A program made the translations under genes and the position numbers. From contig JAEEIA010000001.1 of assembly GCA_016281125.1 (NCBI GenBank), positions 62,001 to 126,000 on the forward strand: a DNA stretch of 64,000 nt, read 5' to 3'. Origin of the DNA: Oscillospiraceae bacterium. Its GTDB lineage: Bacteria; Bacillota; Clostridia; Oscillospirales; Ruminococcaceae. Positions within the stretch are counted from its first letter, which is position 1; every line of letters starts with the position of its first letter. The notes below the pieces were generated by a model. The model was not told where the DNA came from, ran no database searches, and saw only the letters and a program-made list of their open reading frames with translations. This document shows, one piece after another, positions 1-8,980 of this stretch.

Positions 1-2306
1 TCAGCGGTGCGTTCTTCCGCAGAACGATCACCGGCATCAACCCGAAAAACAAGGAATCCGTTTTCCCGTATGATAACCTTGTCCTGCAATACGGCGAAAC
101 CCTTGAAGTCCCCGGCAGCTTTATGTCGTATTCCGAGAATCCAGATTATACGGAGGAAAGAGTACCGACCGGTGCAGACGCAGATATGACTGTGGTCGGC
201 ATCATGGAAACGCCGTCCTTTGAAAAGAAGGCCGGTGCGTCCTATATCGCGATCTGCGGCATGGACGGTCTTTCACCCAGCCGCGTAAATGCCGCGATCC
301 GCTTTGCGGAGAACCGTTCGGTAGATCCGTTTGAACTGGAGGAGCAGATCCGGGAGATCACCGGACGCGATACGAAAACAGAAACCAATGATATGCTGCT
401 GGCATTTTCGGCAAACAGCTCTTACAGCGGTTTGAATGAGATGACCGTCATGATCGAGATGTTTTTCACGGTGCTGATTATGGCAGCATCCATGATCCTG
501 ATCTACAATGTGTTCAACATGTCATTTGCAGAGCGTGCAAAGTATCTCGGCATGCTCGCATCGGTCGGTGCGACGAAGCATCAGAAGCGGCAGAGTATTT
601 ACTACGAGTGCTTTGTGTTGCTGATTCCTGCGCTGCCGCTCGGCATTCTGGCGGGGCTCGGTCTGGTCTACGGTGCAATGCATCTGCTGAAGCCGGGGCT
701 TGATACGATTCTTTCTCTGACGAGCTTCGGCTTAACGGAAGGCGCTCCGGTGAAGCTCTTTGCAGACGGGAAGGCGATCGGCCTTGTGATTCTGATGAGT
801 GCAGCCACGGTGATGATCTCTGTGCTGATCCCGGCATATCAAATCGGAAAGATCCAGCCGGTCGAGAGCGTGCGCGGCAATGCTGAAATCGCGAAGAAAA
901 AGAATTTTGCGACGAAAACCCGTCTGCTTGCAAAGGGAAAGCCGGAACGTCTGCTTGCAGAAAATGCTGTCAGCAGATCCGGTCATCTGACAAAGGGCAT
1001 CATCCGCAGCATTGCCGTGTTCAGTGTGCTGACCATGGTGACGCTTTACGGCGCACAGGCTGTCATTCATGTTATGACGGCCATGTCCGAAGAAGAGGGC
1101 TGGGACTATATTCCGGAAACCTTTGATTATTACGCAATGGCAGAGGATGAAGCTGATTATCAGAACCTTTCTGCACTGGAGAAAAGCAGCATCGTAACTG
1201 CATACAAGGAGATCACCGACGGCTTCACATGGCTCAGCAGTTGTTATGTCAGTGATGCGTATATCGACGCGCTCAGGGAAATCTATTTGCAGTTTGATAA
1301 CCACACGGAGGCAGACTGGAATACGTATTATGAAAAGCACGGCGATATCCAGCAGATTCATGTGCTTGCAGTGGACGATGCCGATTTTCAGGCGCTGGCG
1401 AAAAGCGGGGATGCGGATATGCAGATTGCCGGTGACAGCAATATTCCTGCCGTTCTGGTTTATAATGAAGCACATCCTTCAACAGAGTATTTCCGGTTCG
1501 GATCGGAGAATCACGAATACCGGTATTTCACAGTGGATGACGTGATCAATGTACCGAAGGGCGGAACGATCGAGGTGAAGGGCGACCAGATCCTGGAACC
1601 CGGTACACCGATGACGGTTGCAGGCTTTGTCACGCCGGAATCCGCGAAAAATCTGATCCGGATCAGAACGGCTGTGCCGTACCTGCTTCTGAACCGCAGT
1701 GCATACGAGCTGCTCTGTGAAGAAATGGAGTTTTATTCTCCGGTGGTCTTTCTTGCAGCGGATCCTGAAAACAAAGAGAGTGTGGCTGCACAGCTCAAAG
1801 AGATCAAAACCGAAAGCGAGGCGCGCGGCAGCGATGTCGCAGTCGGGGATTACAGCAAGCGCAACATCACACTGAACATCCGGCAGGCGGTGACGGCAAT
1901 CGTTCGCGTGCTGGCATACAGCTTCACGGTGTTGGTTTCGATGATCTGCCTGCTCAACCTGTTCAATTCGATTCGAGGTAGGGCGGCTGAGCGTACACAG
2001 GAAACGGCAGTTCTGCGCTCTGTCGGCATGACCGATCATCAGCTCCGGCATATGCACGATCTGGAAATTCTGATGCTGACGGGCAGGGGACTGCTGATTG
2101 CAGGCGTCATCTGTGCGGTGCTGTTCACGGTGCTGCGTCGGTTCATCAACCGGCAGCTCGGCAGAATCAGTTTGCCGGTGCCCTGGCTGCTGATGGCAGG
2201 CATCGTCGCATGCATCTGCGCCACTGCGTTTGTGATCACAAGACTCTGCTGCGGCAAGGCAGACCGCTCGGACATCATCGCGGAGATTCGCCGCGGTACG
2301 GTCTGA
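1..2306 (+). CDS. FtsX-family ABC transporter permease (3' part)
   Basis: The reading frame is open to the left edge (first full codon at base 3), so the true start lies outside and the internal Met at 123 is not the start. The visible 767 residues carry two FtsX-type blocks. Each has a membrane segment followed by a cytoplasmic ERxxxxxxLxSVG signature (ERAKYLGMLASVG and ERTQETAVLRSVGM), separated by a large extracytoplasmic domain. This is the layout of permeases that work with a separate ATPase, which would be expected just left of the window. The two-component genes directly downstream suggest a BceAB/RS-like envelope-stress or antimicrobial-peptide module, but the substrate cannot be read from the sequence. 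Confidence 0.85.
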   Translation, partial: SGAFFRRTITGINPKNKESVFPYDNLVLQYGETLEVPGSFMSYSENPDYTEERVPTGADADMTVVGIMETPSFEKKAGASYIAICGMDGLSPSRVNAAIRFAENRSVDPFELEEQIREITGRDTKTETNDMLLAFSANSSYSGLNEMTVMIEMFFTVLIMAASMILIYNVFNMSFAERAKYLGMLASVGATKHQKRQSIYYECFVLLIPALPLGILAGLGLVYGAMHLLKPGLDTILSLTSFGLTEGAPVKLFADGKAIGLVILMSAATVMISVLIPAYQIGKIQPVESVRGNAEIAKKKNFATKTRLLAKGKPERLLAENAVSRSGHLTKGIIRSIAVFSVLTMVTLYGAQAVIHVMTAMSEEEGWDYIPETFDYYAMAEDEADYQNLSALEKSSIVTAYKEITDGFTWLSSCYVSDAYIDALREIYLQFDNHTEADWNTYYEKHGDIQQIHVLAVDDADFQALAKSGDADMQIAGDSNIPAVLVYNEAHPSTEYFRFGSENHEYRYFTVDDVINVPKGGTIEVKGDQILEPGTPMTVAGFVTPESAKNLIRIRTAVPYLLLNRSAYELLCEEMEFYSPVVFLAADPENKESVAAQLKEIKTESEARGSDVAVGDYSKRNITLNIRQAVTAIVRVLAYSFTVLVSMICLLNLFNSIRGRAAERTQETAVLRSVGMTDHQLRHMHDLEILMLTGRGLLIAGVICAVLFTVLRRFINRQLGRISLPVPWLLMAGIVACICATAFVITRLCCGKADRSDIIAEIRRGTV

Positions 2307-2310
2307 CAAA

Positions 2311-2339
2311 TTGACAGAATCATGCGGCTGTGGTATAAT
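2311..2339 (+). promoter_or_regulatory. Consensus housekeeping promoter for the two-component genes
   Basis: TTGACA at 2311-2316 and TATAAT at 2334-2339 are separated by 17 bases, a perfect sigma-A consensus. It lies right after the permease stop codon, so regulator and kinase can be transcribed independently of the transporter. Confidence 0.85.
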
Positions 2340-2372
2340 AACAGATGAATATGCCGAAAAGGAGGCCACCCC

Positions 2373-3035
2373 ATGCAGATTTTGCTCGTTGAGGATGACC
2401 CGATTATTCAGGAGGGGCTGCGGCTCGCGCTCGGCTCGGAGGGCTGCACCCTGACTGCTGCGTCATCCGTTGCGGAGGCGCGGACATATCTGAATCAGAC
2501 CTTTGATATCTGTATCCTGGACGTGATGCTGCCGGACGGCAGCGGTTACGATATCTGTGCGGAAATCCGGAAACAGAGCGATACGCCGATCATCTTCCTG
2601 ACCGCCTGCGACGATGAGGTGCATACCGTGCTGGCGCTGGAGCAGGGTGCGGATGACTACATCGCAAAGCCATTCCGGATGCGGGAACTGATGGCGCGCA
2701 TCAAGGCCGTACTGCGCAGAACCGGGAAAAAGGCGGAAACCGGCGAGGCGGTCAAGGTTGGCAGCTGTGACGTCAACATCCGGACGGGCAAGGTGTTCCG
2801 CGGCAATACGGAAATTGTGCTGACGGCAATGGAATACAAGCTGCTGCTGATTTTTCTCAATAACCGCGGGACGGTTCTCTCCCGAAAGCAGCTTCTGCAC
2901 AATATCTGGGATGTTTCCGGAGATTTTGTCACGGACAACACGCTGACCGTTTATGTCAAGCGTCTGCGCGAAAAGCTCGAGGACGGCGACGAGGTGATCC
3001 AGACCGTGCGCGGCCTCGGCTACCGGCTGGACTGA
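2373..3035 (+). CDS. OmpR/PhoB-family response regulator
   Basis: A 220-residue DNA-binding response regulator. The receiver domain (about 1-115) has the acidic pair D8/D9, the phosphoacceptor D50 in the ILDVMLPDGSG loop, the FLTA switch threonine and the AKPF lysine. A winged-helix output domain follows (about 125-220) with the LTAMEYKLL and TVYVKRLREKLE signatures. GGAGG at 2361-2365 precedes the ATG. It is cotranscribed with the kinase gene 13 bases downstream and probably controls the neighbouring transporter. Length and motifs are standard for the family. Confidence 0.93.
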   Translation: MQILLVEDDPIIQEGLRLALGSEGCTLTAASSVAEARTYLNQTFDICILDVMLPDGSGYDICAEIRKQSDTPIIFLTACDDEVHTVLALEQGADDYIAKPFRMRELMARIKAVLRRTGKKAETGEAVKVGSCDVNIRTGKVFRGNTEIVLTAMEYKLLLIFLNNRGTVLSRKQLLHNIWDVSGDFVTDNTLTVYVKRLREKLEDGDEVIQTVRGLGYRLD

Positions 3036-3048
3036 CGGGGGCTGACGG

Positions 3049-4026
3049 ATGAAGCTGTACGGAAAGCTGATTGCTGCGGCCGCAGTGCTGCTGCTCTGCC
3101 TGCTGATCCGGAGGCCGGTGCCCTGCTGCGTGATTCTTGCGGTTTTTGCGGCGGCGCTTCTCGCGGAGAACGTCATTGCAGAGCTGCGGCTGCGGCGGCA
3201 GCTGAACAGTCTGATTCAATACATTACCAGAGTGCAGGACGACCTCTCTCTGGCTGCGCCGGAATGTGCCGCCGTGGGGCTGACCGGGATTTTGCAGAGC
3301 GAGATTTATAAGGTCATTGCGCTGCTGAGAGAGCAGTATTCCGGCGAGAAAAAGCAGAAGGAATATATGACGGACATGCTCTCGGATATCTCGCACCAGA
3401 TCAAGACGCCGCTGACCGCGATTCAGCTGATGACCGAGCTGCTGGAGCAGCCGGAGCTCGACGCGGATACGCGCATGGACTATGCGGAGAAGATTGATTT
3501 GCAGGTCAGCCGGATTACATGGCTGATCCGCAATCTGCTGGCGCTGTCACGGATGGAGGCCGGTGTTCTGAGCATGAAGCCGGAGCCGTTTTCGCTGCCG
3601 GAGCTGATTGCGGAGATTACCGACGCGCTGGCGGTCATGGCGGAATTAAGAGGCGTTGACCTTCAGACGGAGATTCCTGTCCTGACGCTGGAGGCGGACC
3701 GGCACTGGTTCACCGAAGCGCTCATGAATATCATCAAAAACTGCATCGAACACACGGACGAAGGCGGGTATGTGCGGATCCGGGCATGGCAGAACAATCT
3801 GTTCACGGAGCTGACGGTCGAGGACAACGGCTGCGGCATCAAGGCTGCTGATCTGCCGCATATTTTCGAGCGCTTTTATAAAGCGGAAAACGCATCCGCG
3901 CAGAGCGTCGGCATCGGGCTGGCACTTGCAAAGCAGATTATTTTCGCGCACGGCGGTACCGTCGAAGCGGAGAGCCGGGAGGGGGAGGGAACCTGCTTCA
4001 CCGTCCGGATTTACCGCATGGGCTAA
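3049..4026 (+). CDS. Sensor histidine kinase
   Basis: A 325-residue membrane kinase. Two closely spaced hydrophobic helices (about 7-20 and 25-45) leave almost no extracellular sensor loop, as in intramembrane-sensing kinases that read the state of an ABC transporter. The H-box SDISHQIKTPLT carries the phosphorylated H116. N box (NIIKNCIEHT), G1 box (EDNGCGI), F box (IFERFYKA) and G2 box (GIGLALAK) are intact. It is the partner of the response regulator 13 bases upstream. The tiny sensor region plus the FtsX permease supports a BceS-like role, by inference. Confidence 0.92.
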   Translation: MKLYGKLIAAAAVLLLCLLIRRPVPCCVILAVFAAALLAENVIAELRLRRQLNSLIQYITRVQDDLSLAAPECAAVGLTGILQSEIYKVIALLREQYSGEKKQKEYMTDMLSDISHQIKTPLTAIQLMTELLEQPELDADTRMDYAEKIDLQVSRITWLIRNLLALSRMEAGVLSMKPEPFSLPELIAEITDALAVMAELRGVDLQTEIPVLTLEADRHWFTEALMNIIKNCIEHTDEGGYVRIRAWQNNLFTELTVEDNGCGIKAADLPHIFERFYKAENASAQSVGIGLALAKQIIFAHGGTVEAESREGEGTCFTVRIYRMG

Positions 4027-4042
4027 AACTGAACAGAAATGA

Positions 4043-4077
4043 GCCCCTTCTCCGGTTATGCTCCGGGGAAGGGGTTT
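4043..4077 (+). terminator. Intrinsic terminator after the kinase gene
   Basis: A 12-base stem (4044-4055 pairing with about 4063-4074, one G-T wobble) is followed by a short T run, 17 bases after the kinase stop codon. Confidence 0.7.
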
Positions 4078-4168
4078 CTGATATGCAGACGTGCTCTTGA
4101 AACAGCGTACCGGATGCCGTTTTGTCAGATTAGAGCCGGTTTCAGGAATGATTTGTTTAATATTACTA

Positions 4169-4198
4169 TTGACAGGGCGCGGACGGATTCTATATAAT
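4169..4198 (+). promoter_or_regulatory. Promoter of the + strand serpin gene
   Basis: TTGACA at 4169-4174 and TATAAT at 4193-4198 with an 18-base spacer. The long leader with two palindromes suggests control after initiation or by an operator. Confidence 0.75.
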
Positions 4199-4369
4199 AA
4201 AAGGGGGATTTTCGGCCGAAATCATTTTATACGGCAGGGTTTTGATCCGCGCGGATCACCGCACGGAGCTTCCGCTGTATATCGGCTATTTGATGAAGCC
4301 GGAATGAACCCGAACACATGCGGGGAATTTTTATGTACGGAACGATTGAAAAACAGGAGGACAGATCAT

Positions 4370-5938
4370 ATGAAACACAATCAGAGATTCGGCCTGTTTA
4401 TGGCCGTCTGTATGCTGGCGGGAAGCTGTATCGCACCGTTTCCGGCCAATGCAGAGGATACAGCATCCGTGCGTCCGGGCGATGCGAACACTGACGGCTT
4501 TGTGGACGTCGCAGATGCCGTGCTCGGCGCAAGATTTTCCGCAGAGGATAAGGATGCGAAACTGACAGATCAGGGCAGAAAGAACGGTGACGTCAACGGC
4601 GACGGCGAATTTGACGGCGAGGATGTTGCGCAGATCCTTGAGTATATTGCGCACAAGCGGACGTCGCTCGGAACAGCACAGCCGCCTGCGGAGAAGCTGA
4701 CCAAAACGGTCGATATGATGGCGGGCATCGAACCTTCCGGTGCATCCGGCAAAGAGGTCGATGATGCATTTGTGACTGCGCAGTTCGATCTGACCGCGAA
4801 GCTCATGAAGCAGATCAGTCAGGATTCAGAAAAGGATCAGAATATCCTGATTTCGCCGCTGTCGCTCTCATTGGCGCTGGGCATGACCGCAAACGGCGCC
4901 AAAGGTGAAACGCGTGCAGAGATGCAGAAGCTGCTCGGCGGTGAGATTGACATTGAAACCTTGAACGCGTATTATTACGACTATGTTTCCAATCTTCCGT
5001 CCGACGACAGGGAAAGACTGGAAATCGCAAATTCGATCTGGATCAAGGACGATGAATCCAGAATTGTTGTTCCTGAGGATTTTTTGCAGACCAACAAGGA
5101 TTTCTTTGATGCCGGTGTATTCCGTGCGCCGTTTGACGACGGTACAATCAAGGACATCAATGACTGGACCAGCAGCCGTACCCGCGGAATGGTTCCGGAG
5201 GTCATCCGGGAATTTGACGATCTGGAGATCATGGATCTGATCAATACGCTGTATTTTGACGCCGCATGGAAGAAGCAGTATGAAGGCTACCAGGTGACGC
5301 CCGGAACCTTCTATCTGAATGAGCAGCTGGATCTGAATGACTATGAATCTGTCAGAAATGCGAAGCCGGAGGAAGTCTGCGATGTCGATTATATGTCCAT
5401 GCAGGAGGACTTCTACGTTCAGGATGAGAAAGCAGTCGGGTTCGTAAAGCCTTACAGCAGTGACAATTACAGCTTTGTCGGACTGCTGCCGAATGACGGC
5501 GTGACGGTGCAGGATTATATTGACAGCATGGACGGCGCCTCTCTGAAAAAGCTGATGGACAGCAAAAAGGAGAACCCGCATCTTGTGTACACCTGTCTGC
5601 CGAAGTTCAAGAGCTCCTATGAGGTCACGCTGAACGACACGCTGAAAGCACTCGGCATGAAGCAGGCCTTTGATCCGTGTTCCGCTGATTTCACCGGTCT
5701 GAACGCACTCGGAGAAACCTGGATCGGTTCCGTTCTGCAAAAAACGGTGATCGAAGTGACCGAGGTCGGAACCCGTGCGTCGGCTGTCACAGCTGTCAGC
5801 ATGATGGGCGGCGGCGGATATCCGGACGGTGCCGTGTTTGTGTATCTGACAAAGCCTTTCATTTACATGATTGTGGATAACCGCACCAATCTGCCGGTCT
5901 TTATCGGAACCGTGATGCATCCGAAATATGAATCATAA
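4370..5938 (+). CDS. Dockerin-serpin A (secreted, cellulosome-type serine protease inhibitor)
   Basis: A 522-residue secreted protein. The ATG at 4370 is chosen because AGGAGG lies just upstream and the protein then opens with a signal peptide ending ANA|ED near residue 29. A type I-like dockerin occupies about 36-98 with two calcium-binding F-hand repeats starting at D38 and D74. The serpin domain fills about 125-522. Its hinge reads EVGTRASAVTA, the small-residue pattern needed for loop insertion in inhibitory serpins. Counting from the hinge puts the predicted scissile region in a Met-Met-Gly-rich stretch. The end (PFIYMIVDNRTNLPVFIGTV) is typical of serpins. It converges on the five-gene serpin operon. 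Target protease unknown. Confidence 0.9.
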   Translation: MKHNQRFGLFMAVCMLAGSCIAPFPANAEDTASVRPGDANTDGFVDVADAVLGARFSAEDKDAKLTDQGRKNGDVNGDGEFDGEDVAQILEYIAHKRTSLGTAQPPAEKLTKTVDMMAGIEPSGASGKEVDDAFVTAQFDLTAKLMKQISQDSEKDQNILISPLSLSLALGMTANGAKGETRAEMQKLLGGEIDIETLNAYYYDYVSNLPSDDRERLEIANSIWIKDDESRIVVPEDFLQTNKDFFDAGVFRAPFDDGTIKDINDWTSSRTRGMVPEVIREFDDLEIMDLINTLYFDAAWKKQYEGYQVTPGTFYLNEQLDLNDYESVRNAKPEEVCDVDYMSMQEDFYVQDEKAVGFVKPYSSDNYSFVGLLPNDGVTVQDYIDSMDGASLKKLMDSKKENPHLVYTCLPKFKSSYEVTLNDTLKALGMKQAFDPCSADFTGLNALGETWIGSVLQKTVIEVTEVGTRASAVTAVSMMGGGGYPDGAVFVYLTKPFIYMIVDNRTNLPVFIGTVMHPKYES

Positions 5939-5945
5939 GCAGGTG

Positions 5946-5985
5946 AAAAAGCTGCCGTCCCTCTGCGGGGCGGCAGCTTCTTTTT
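5946..5985 (+). terminator. Bidirectional terminator between convergent serpin genes
   Basis: The stem AAGCTGCCG pairs with CGGCAGCTT (5949-5957 with 5971-5979), with A-rich sequence on the left and TTTTT on the right. It can end transcription from both strands. Confidence 0.85.
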
Positions 5986-5996
5986 CATGCAGCGGT

Positions 5997-8903
5997 TCAG
6001 CTGTTCGGAACATAAATGATTTCGTCCAGCAGGATCCGTACATCATAGGAGCCGTTGCTGTGCTTGGTCATCTGCATGTGATTTGCCTTCAGCTCGTAAC
6101 GTCCGGACAGCGAACTGATATGTACGACCGGCCGCAGATTGTTTTCAGCATCACAGCAGTTTGCATAATTCGCAAATGTTTTCGGGTTCTCGTCCAGTGT
6201 GAGAACCGGCAGACCGAGAACCGGATCCTCCGGCTGTTCAATGTAATCCGTATAGATGAGCAGCGAATAATTTTTGTTCAGTGTGACCGGTTCCCCGGTG
6301 TACCGATCCACAACCGTGAACCGCACCTCGCCCTCTTTCAGCGCTTTCATCGGCTTTAACCGGACTGCAACATCAGCGGAGCCGTTGTCGTGCATGGTTA
6401 CCGCCATGGAGGAGAGGTCGTAGCCGGCAGGAACATTCACCCGATTAATCCCCATGGAAAAGCTGTCTGCGTCGAAATGATGTGCGAAGCTATCCACAGT
6501 CATGGGGTTCGCATTCATCCGGATCGGCGGACCGCTGGATACTTTGCCGTTCGGGGTATTGTAAGAGATGCTTGTGCTGATGACGAAAGCGTTATCATCG
6601 GTGATTGCAATCTGTTCACCGGTTTCCGTATCAACAGCAGTGAAGCGAACCTGATCGTTTTTCAGCTCTGACATTGCTTTCAGCCTGATCGTCACTTCAT
6701 ATTTGTTGTTTTCGAGCTTTGTCACGGTGACGGCGTTCTCCGGCAGCGTATAGCCTGCTGGAACGGTACCCGGCTCCACTTCTGCTGCGAACTTCGCAAT
6801 GTCGCTGTCCTTTTCAAACGCCTTGACGGTAAAGGGGTTTGCGGTCATTGCAGAGGCGAAATGGGTGGTGGAGGAGGTTTCACTGACCTCGTCCGAATAT
6901 TTCGGAGAGTAAGTTCTGACATCCACAACAAGCGGATCATTTGCGTTCAGCGGGATCAGCGCACCGGTATCCGCATCCACAGCGGTATAACGGATCTCGC
7001 CGTCGTTCAGCGCCTGTGCTTCCTTTTTCAGTCTGACCGTGATTTCTCCGGATCCGTTTTCGTTCTTTTTCCATGAGATACTGTCGTCCGGCAGTGTGTA
7101 TCCGTCCGGAAGATGGTACGGACTGACCGACATGGAAAAGACGTCAGCATTGAAATGCCGTGCAAGATCATCCTTGACGATATAAGGGTTTTCGCTGATG
7201 ATGTATACCGGCCCGGTCATCATATCGCCCTGCTCGGTGTGATAAGCGATTGTCGTATTGATCGAGATTCTGTGGTCATCGTCCAGGGGAATCAGTTCGC
7301 CGGTATCCGCATCTACGACCGTGAAGCGGATTTCATCCTTTTGCAGTTCCTGCTGCTGAGGAGGCAGCGGCGCATCATCCGTCTGCGGATCCTTGACGCT
7401 TCCGATAAAGACCGGCAGCTTGGTGCGCTCGTCAATGATCATGAAGATGAACGGACGGTCGAAGTTCAGATCGCGTGCAATGTGGGCCTTCTGCGTCATC
7501 TCACCGATTGTTGCGGCGGCAGCCTTGGTGCCGGTTTCGTTCACGTCGATGAACGTGTTGTGCAGCACTCTGCCGAGATACACATCGCCGGGATGCCATT
7601 CGCCGGATTCGCTCTGATACATTTTACTGAAGTCTGCTTTGCCGCCGTCGAATGCCTTTTGCACGCCGAGCTTTTGCAGGGTACTGCCGAGCAGCTCGTC
7701 ACCGGTATCGTAGTCGAATGTGAACTTCGGCATCCGGACACTGACCTCATCCTTGCTGCGGCTGTCCATGAGATTCCCGAGCGAATCCGCATCCATCATC
7801 CCGATGTAGTCGGAGAGCGTCACAGACTTGGATTCCCGCGGCAGAATGCCGACAAAGCTGTATGTGCCGCCCGCATACGGCTTGACAAAGCCCTCTGCGT
7901 ATTCGTCGGAGATGTAGTATTCCTCCGAGCCGGTCATCATGGTGACCTTCTGCTTGGTGTCGGTGCCGAAATCGGTTACATAGGAGCCCTTCCATGCGGT
8001 TTCCCATTCCGCATCAAATGCGAGCGCATTGATCAGATAGGTCACAGCGTTCGGATCCATGCTTTTCAGCATATTCTGAATCATGTCATCGGTCTTGTCG
8101 CTGATCCAGCTGTTGATCTCACCCATTGTGCTGTCGGTGAACGGCGCCTTGAACACATCCATATTGGGGTAGTAATCCTTGACGGTCTGCAAATACTCGT
8201 CACGGATTTGCAGTGCTTCGCTGTTCCAGATGGAATTTGCGATGTTCAGCTTGGCTTTGTCACTGCTCGGGAGATTGGCAAGGTAATTGTGGTAGTATTC
8301 GTTCAGATCCTCCATGGAGATGCTGCCGCCGAGCAGCTTTTCCAGTTCGGCTCTGGTTTCGCCGTCCGCGCCGTTGCCGGCCATCGCAAGCACCGATGCA
8401 ATCGACAGCGGCGAGATCAGGATATTGTCATGCTCCGTATCACGGAACGAGATTTCCTTCATCAGCTTGGCCGTCAGATCGTACTGGCTCTTGACGAATG
8501 CGTCGTCAACGGCCTTGTCCGTGACATCCTGTGCGGTGAGCTTTTCGGTCAGGGAGTGTGCCTTGTAGCCCTGTGTGCTTTCCTCCTTGCCGAGCACATC
8601 GCGCTTTTTGGCGATGAATTCCAGAATCTGGCTGACGTCCGAGCCGTCCACATTGCCGTCCAGATTGACGTCTGCATTCAGGCGTCCGTTGTCGGTCATC
8701 TTCGCGGATGCATCCGCAGCGGCGTATCTGGCAATCAGCACGGCGTCTGCGACGTCCACAAAGCCGTCCATGGTCGCGTCACCGTAGCGCGTCACCTTGA
8801 GCTGTGCCGGGGTGTCTGCTGCGCTGACCGCCGCCGGTGTGATGCAGCTGCCCGCCAGCATACAGACCGCGAGCATTGCTGCGAATGATTTGTGCAGTTT
8901 CAT
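5997..8903 (-). CDS. Dockerin-serpin B with four C-terminal repeat domains
   Basis: A 968-residue protein, nearly twice the length of its five neighbours. The ATG at 8903 has GGAGG upstream. The order is signal peptide (about 1-29, cut after VSA), N-terminal dockerin (about 37-100), serpin domain (about 115-505), then four divergent repeats starting near 521, 633, 748 and 854. Each repeat opens with a pattern like IRFTVVDADTGE and spans 105-115 residues, resembling prealbumin-like or Cna-B-like folds. The serpin hinge is NETGTKAAAAT, fully canonical for an inhibitory serpin. The predicted P2-P1 residues are Q-K, so a trypsin-like target is plausible. Last gene of the - strand serpin operon. 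The repeats may bind a surface or space domains; their function is unknown. Confidence 0.88.
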   Translation of the reverse strand: MKLHKSFAAMLAVCMLAGSCITPAAVSAADTPAQLKVTRYGDATMDGFVDVADAVLIARYAAADASAKMTDNGRLNADVNLDGNVDGSDVSQILEFIAKKRDVLGKEESTQGYKAHSLTEKLTAQDVTDKAVDDAFVKSQYDLTAKLMKEISFRDTEHDNILISPLSIASVLAMAGNGADGETRAELEKLLGGSISMEDLNEYYHNYLANLPSSDKAKLNIANSIWNSEALQIRDEYLQTVKDYYPNMDVFKAPFTDSTMGEINSWISDKTDDMIQNMLKSMDPNAVTYLINALAFDAEWETAWKGSYVTDFGTDTKQKVTMMTGSEEYYISDEYAEGFVKPYAGGTYSFVGILPRESKSVTLSDYIGMMDADSLGNLMDSRSKDEVSVRMPKFTFDYDTGDELLGSTLQKLGVQKAFDGGKADFSKMYQSESGEWHPGDVYLGRVLHNTFIDVNETGTKAAAATIGEMTQKAHIARDLNFDRPFIFMIIDERTKLPVFIGSVKDPQTDDAPLPPQQQELQKDEIRFTVVDADTGELIPLDDDHRISINTTIAYHTEQGDMMTGPVYIISENPYIVKDDLARHFNADVFSMSVSPYHLPDGYTLPDDSISWKKNENGSGEITVRLKKEAQALNDGEIRYTAVDADTGALIPLNANDPLVVDVRTYSPKYSDEVSETSSTTHFASAMTANPFTVKAFEKDSDIAKFAAEVEPGTVPAGYTLPENAVTVTKLENNKYEVTIRLKAMSELKNDQVRFTAVDTETGEQIAITDDNAFVISTSISYNTPNGKVSSGPPIRMNANPMTVDSFAHHFDADSFSMGINRVNVPAGYDLSSMAVTMHDNGSADVAVRLKPMKALKEGEVRFTVVDRYTGEPVTLNKNYSLLIYTDYIEQPEDPVLGLPVLTLDENPKTFANYANCCDAENNLRPVVHISSLSGRYELKANHMQMTKHSNGSYDVRILLDEIIYVPNS

Positions 8904-8941
8904 AGTGTTCCTCCGTTTCGTTTCATAGTGGTTTTTGATTC

Positions 8942-8972
8942 TGCGTCTGCCCGTGCGTGCCGGACAGACGCA
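8942..8972 (-). other. Intergenic stem-loop between serpin C and serpin B
   Basis: A 12-base stem (8942-8953 with 8961-8972, one U-G wobble in the - strand RNA) lies just after the serpin C stop codon. There is no U tract, so it looks like an RNA processing or 3'-end protection element, not a terminator. Confidence 0.5.
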
Positions 8973-8980
8973 TTTGCTGA

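Larger units (their letters stand above)
4027..4369 (+). other. Intergenic region with terminator, promoter and structured leader
   Basis: 343 bases without a gene. It holds the kinase terminator (about 4043-4077), the first serpin promoter (4169-4198) and a leader of about 165 bases with two perfect palindromes: 12 bases at 4210-4221 centred on CGGCCG, and 16 bases at 4243-4258 centred on GCGC. No convincing small ORF was seen. Confidence 0.6.

Noticed and set aside
4091-4369. Upstream in-frame extension of serpin A from a start at 4091
   Set aside because: It would precede the promoter and place 93 residues before the signal peptide; the AGGAGG-preceded ATG at 4370 is far better.
4403-4432. 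Lipobox-like LAGSC in the serpin signal peptides
   Set aside because: The order A-G-S-C is a poor lipobox and all six proteins have an AxA-type signal peptidase I site a few residues later, so secreted soluble proteins are more likely.
7113-8888. A 591-codon open frame on the + strand opposite serpin B
   Set aside because: It is the antisense shadow of a GC-biased gene; it lacks a ribosome-binding site and any recognisable domain, while the - strand frame encodes a clear dockerin-serpin. Similar long frames opposite serpins C-F were rejected for the same reason.
8942-8972. Intrinsic terminator between serpins C and B
   Set aside because: No U run follows the stem in the - strand direction; kept only as a stem-loop.
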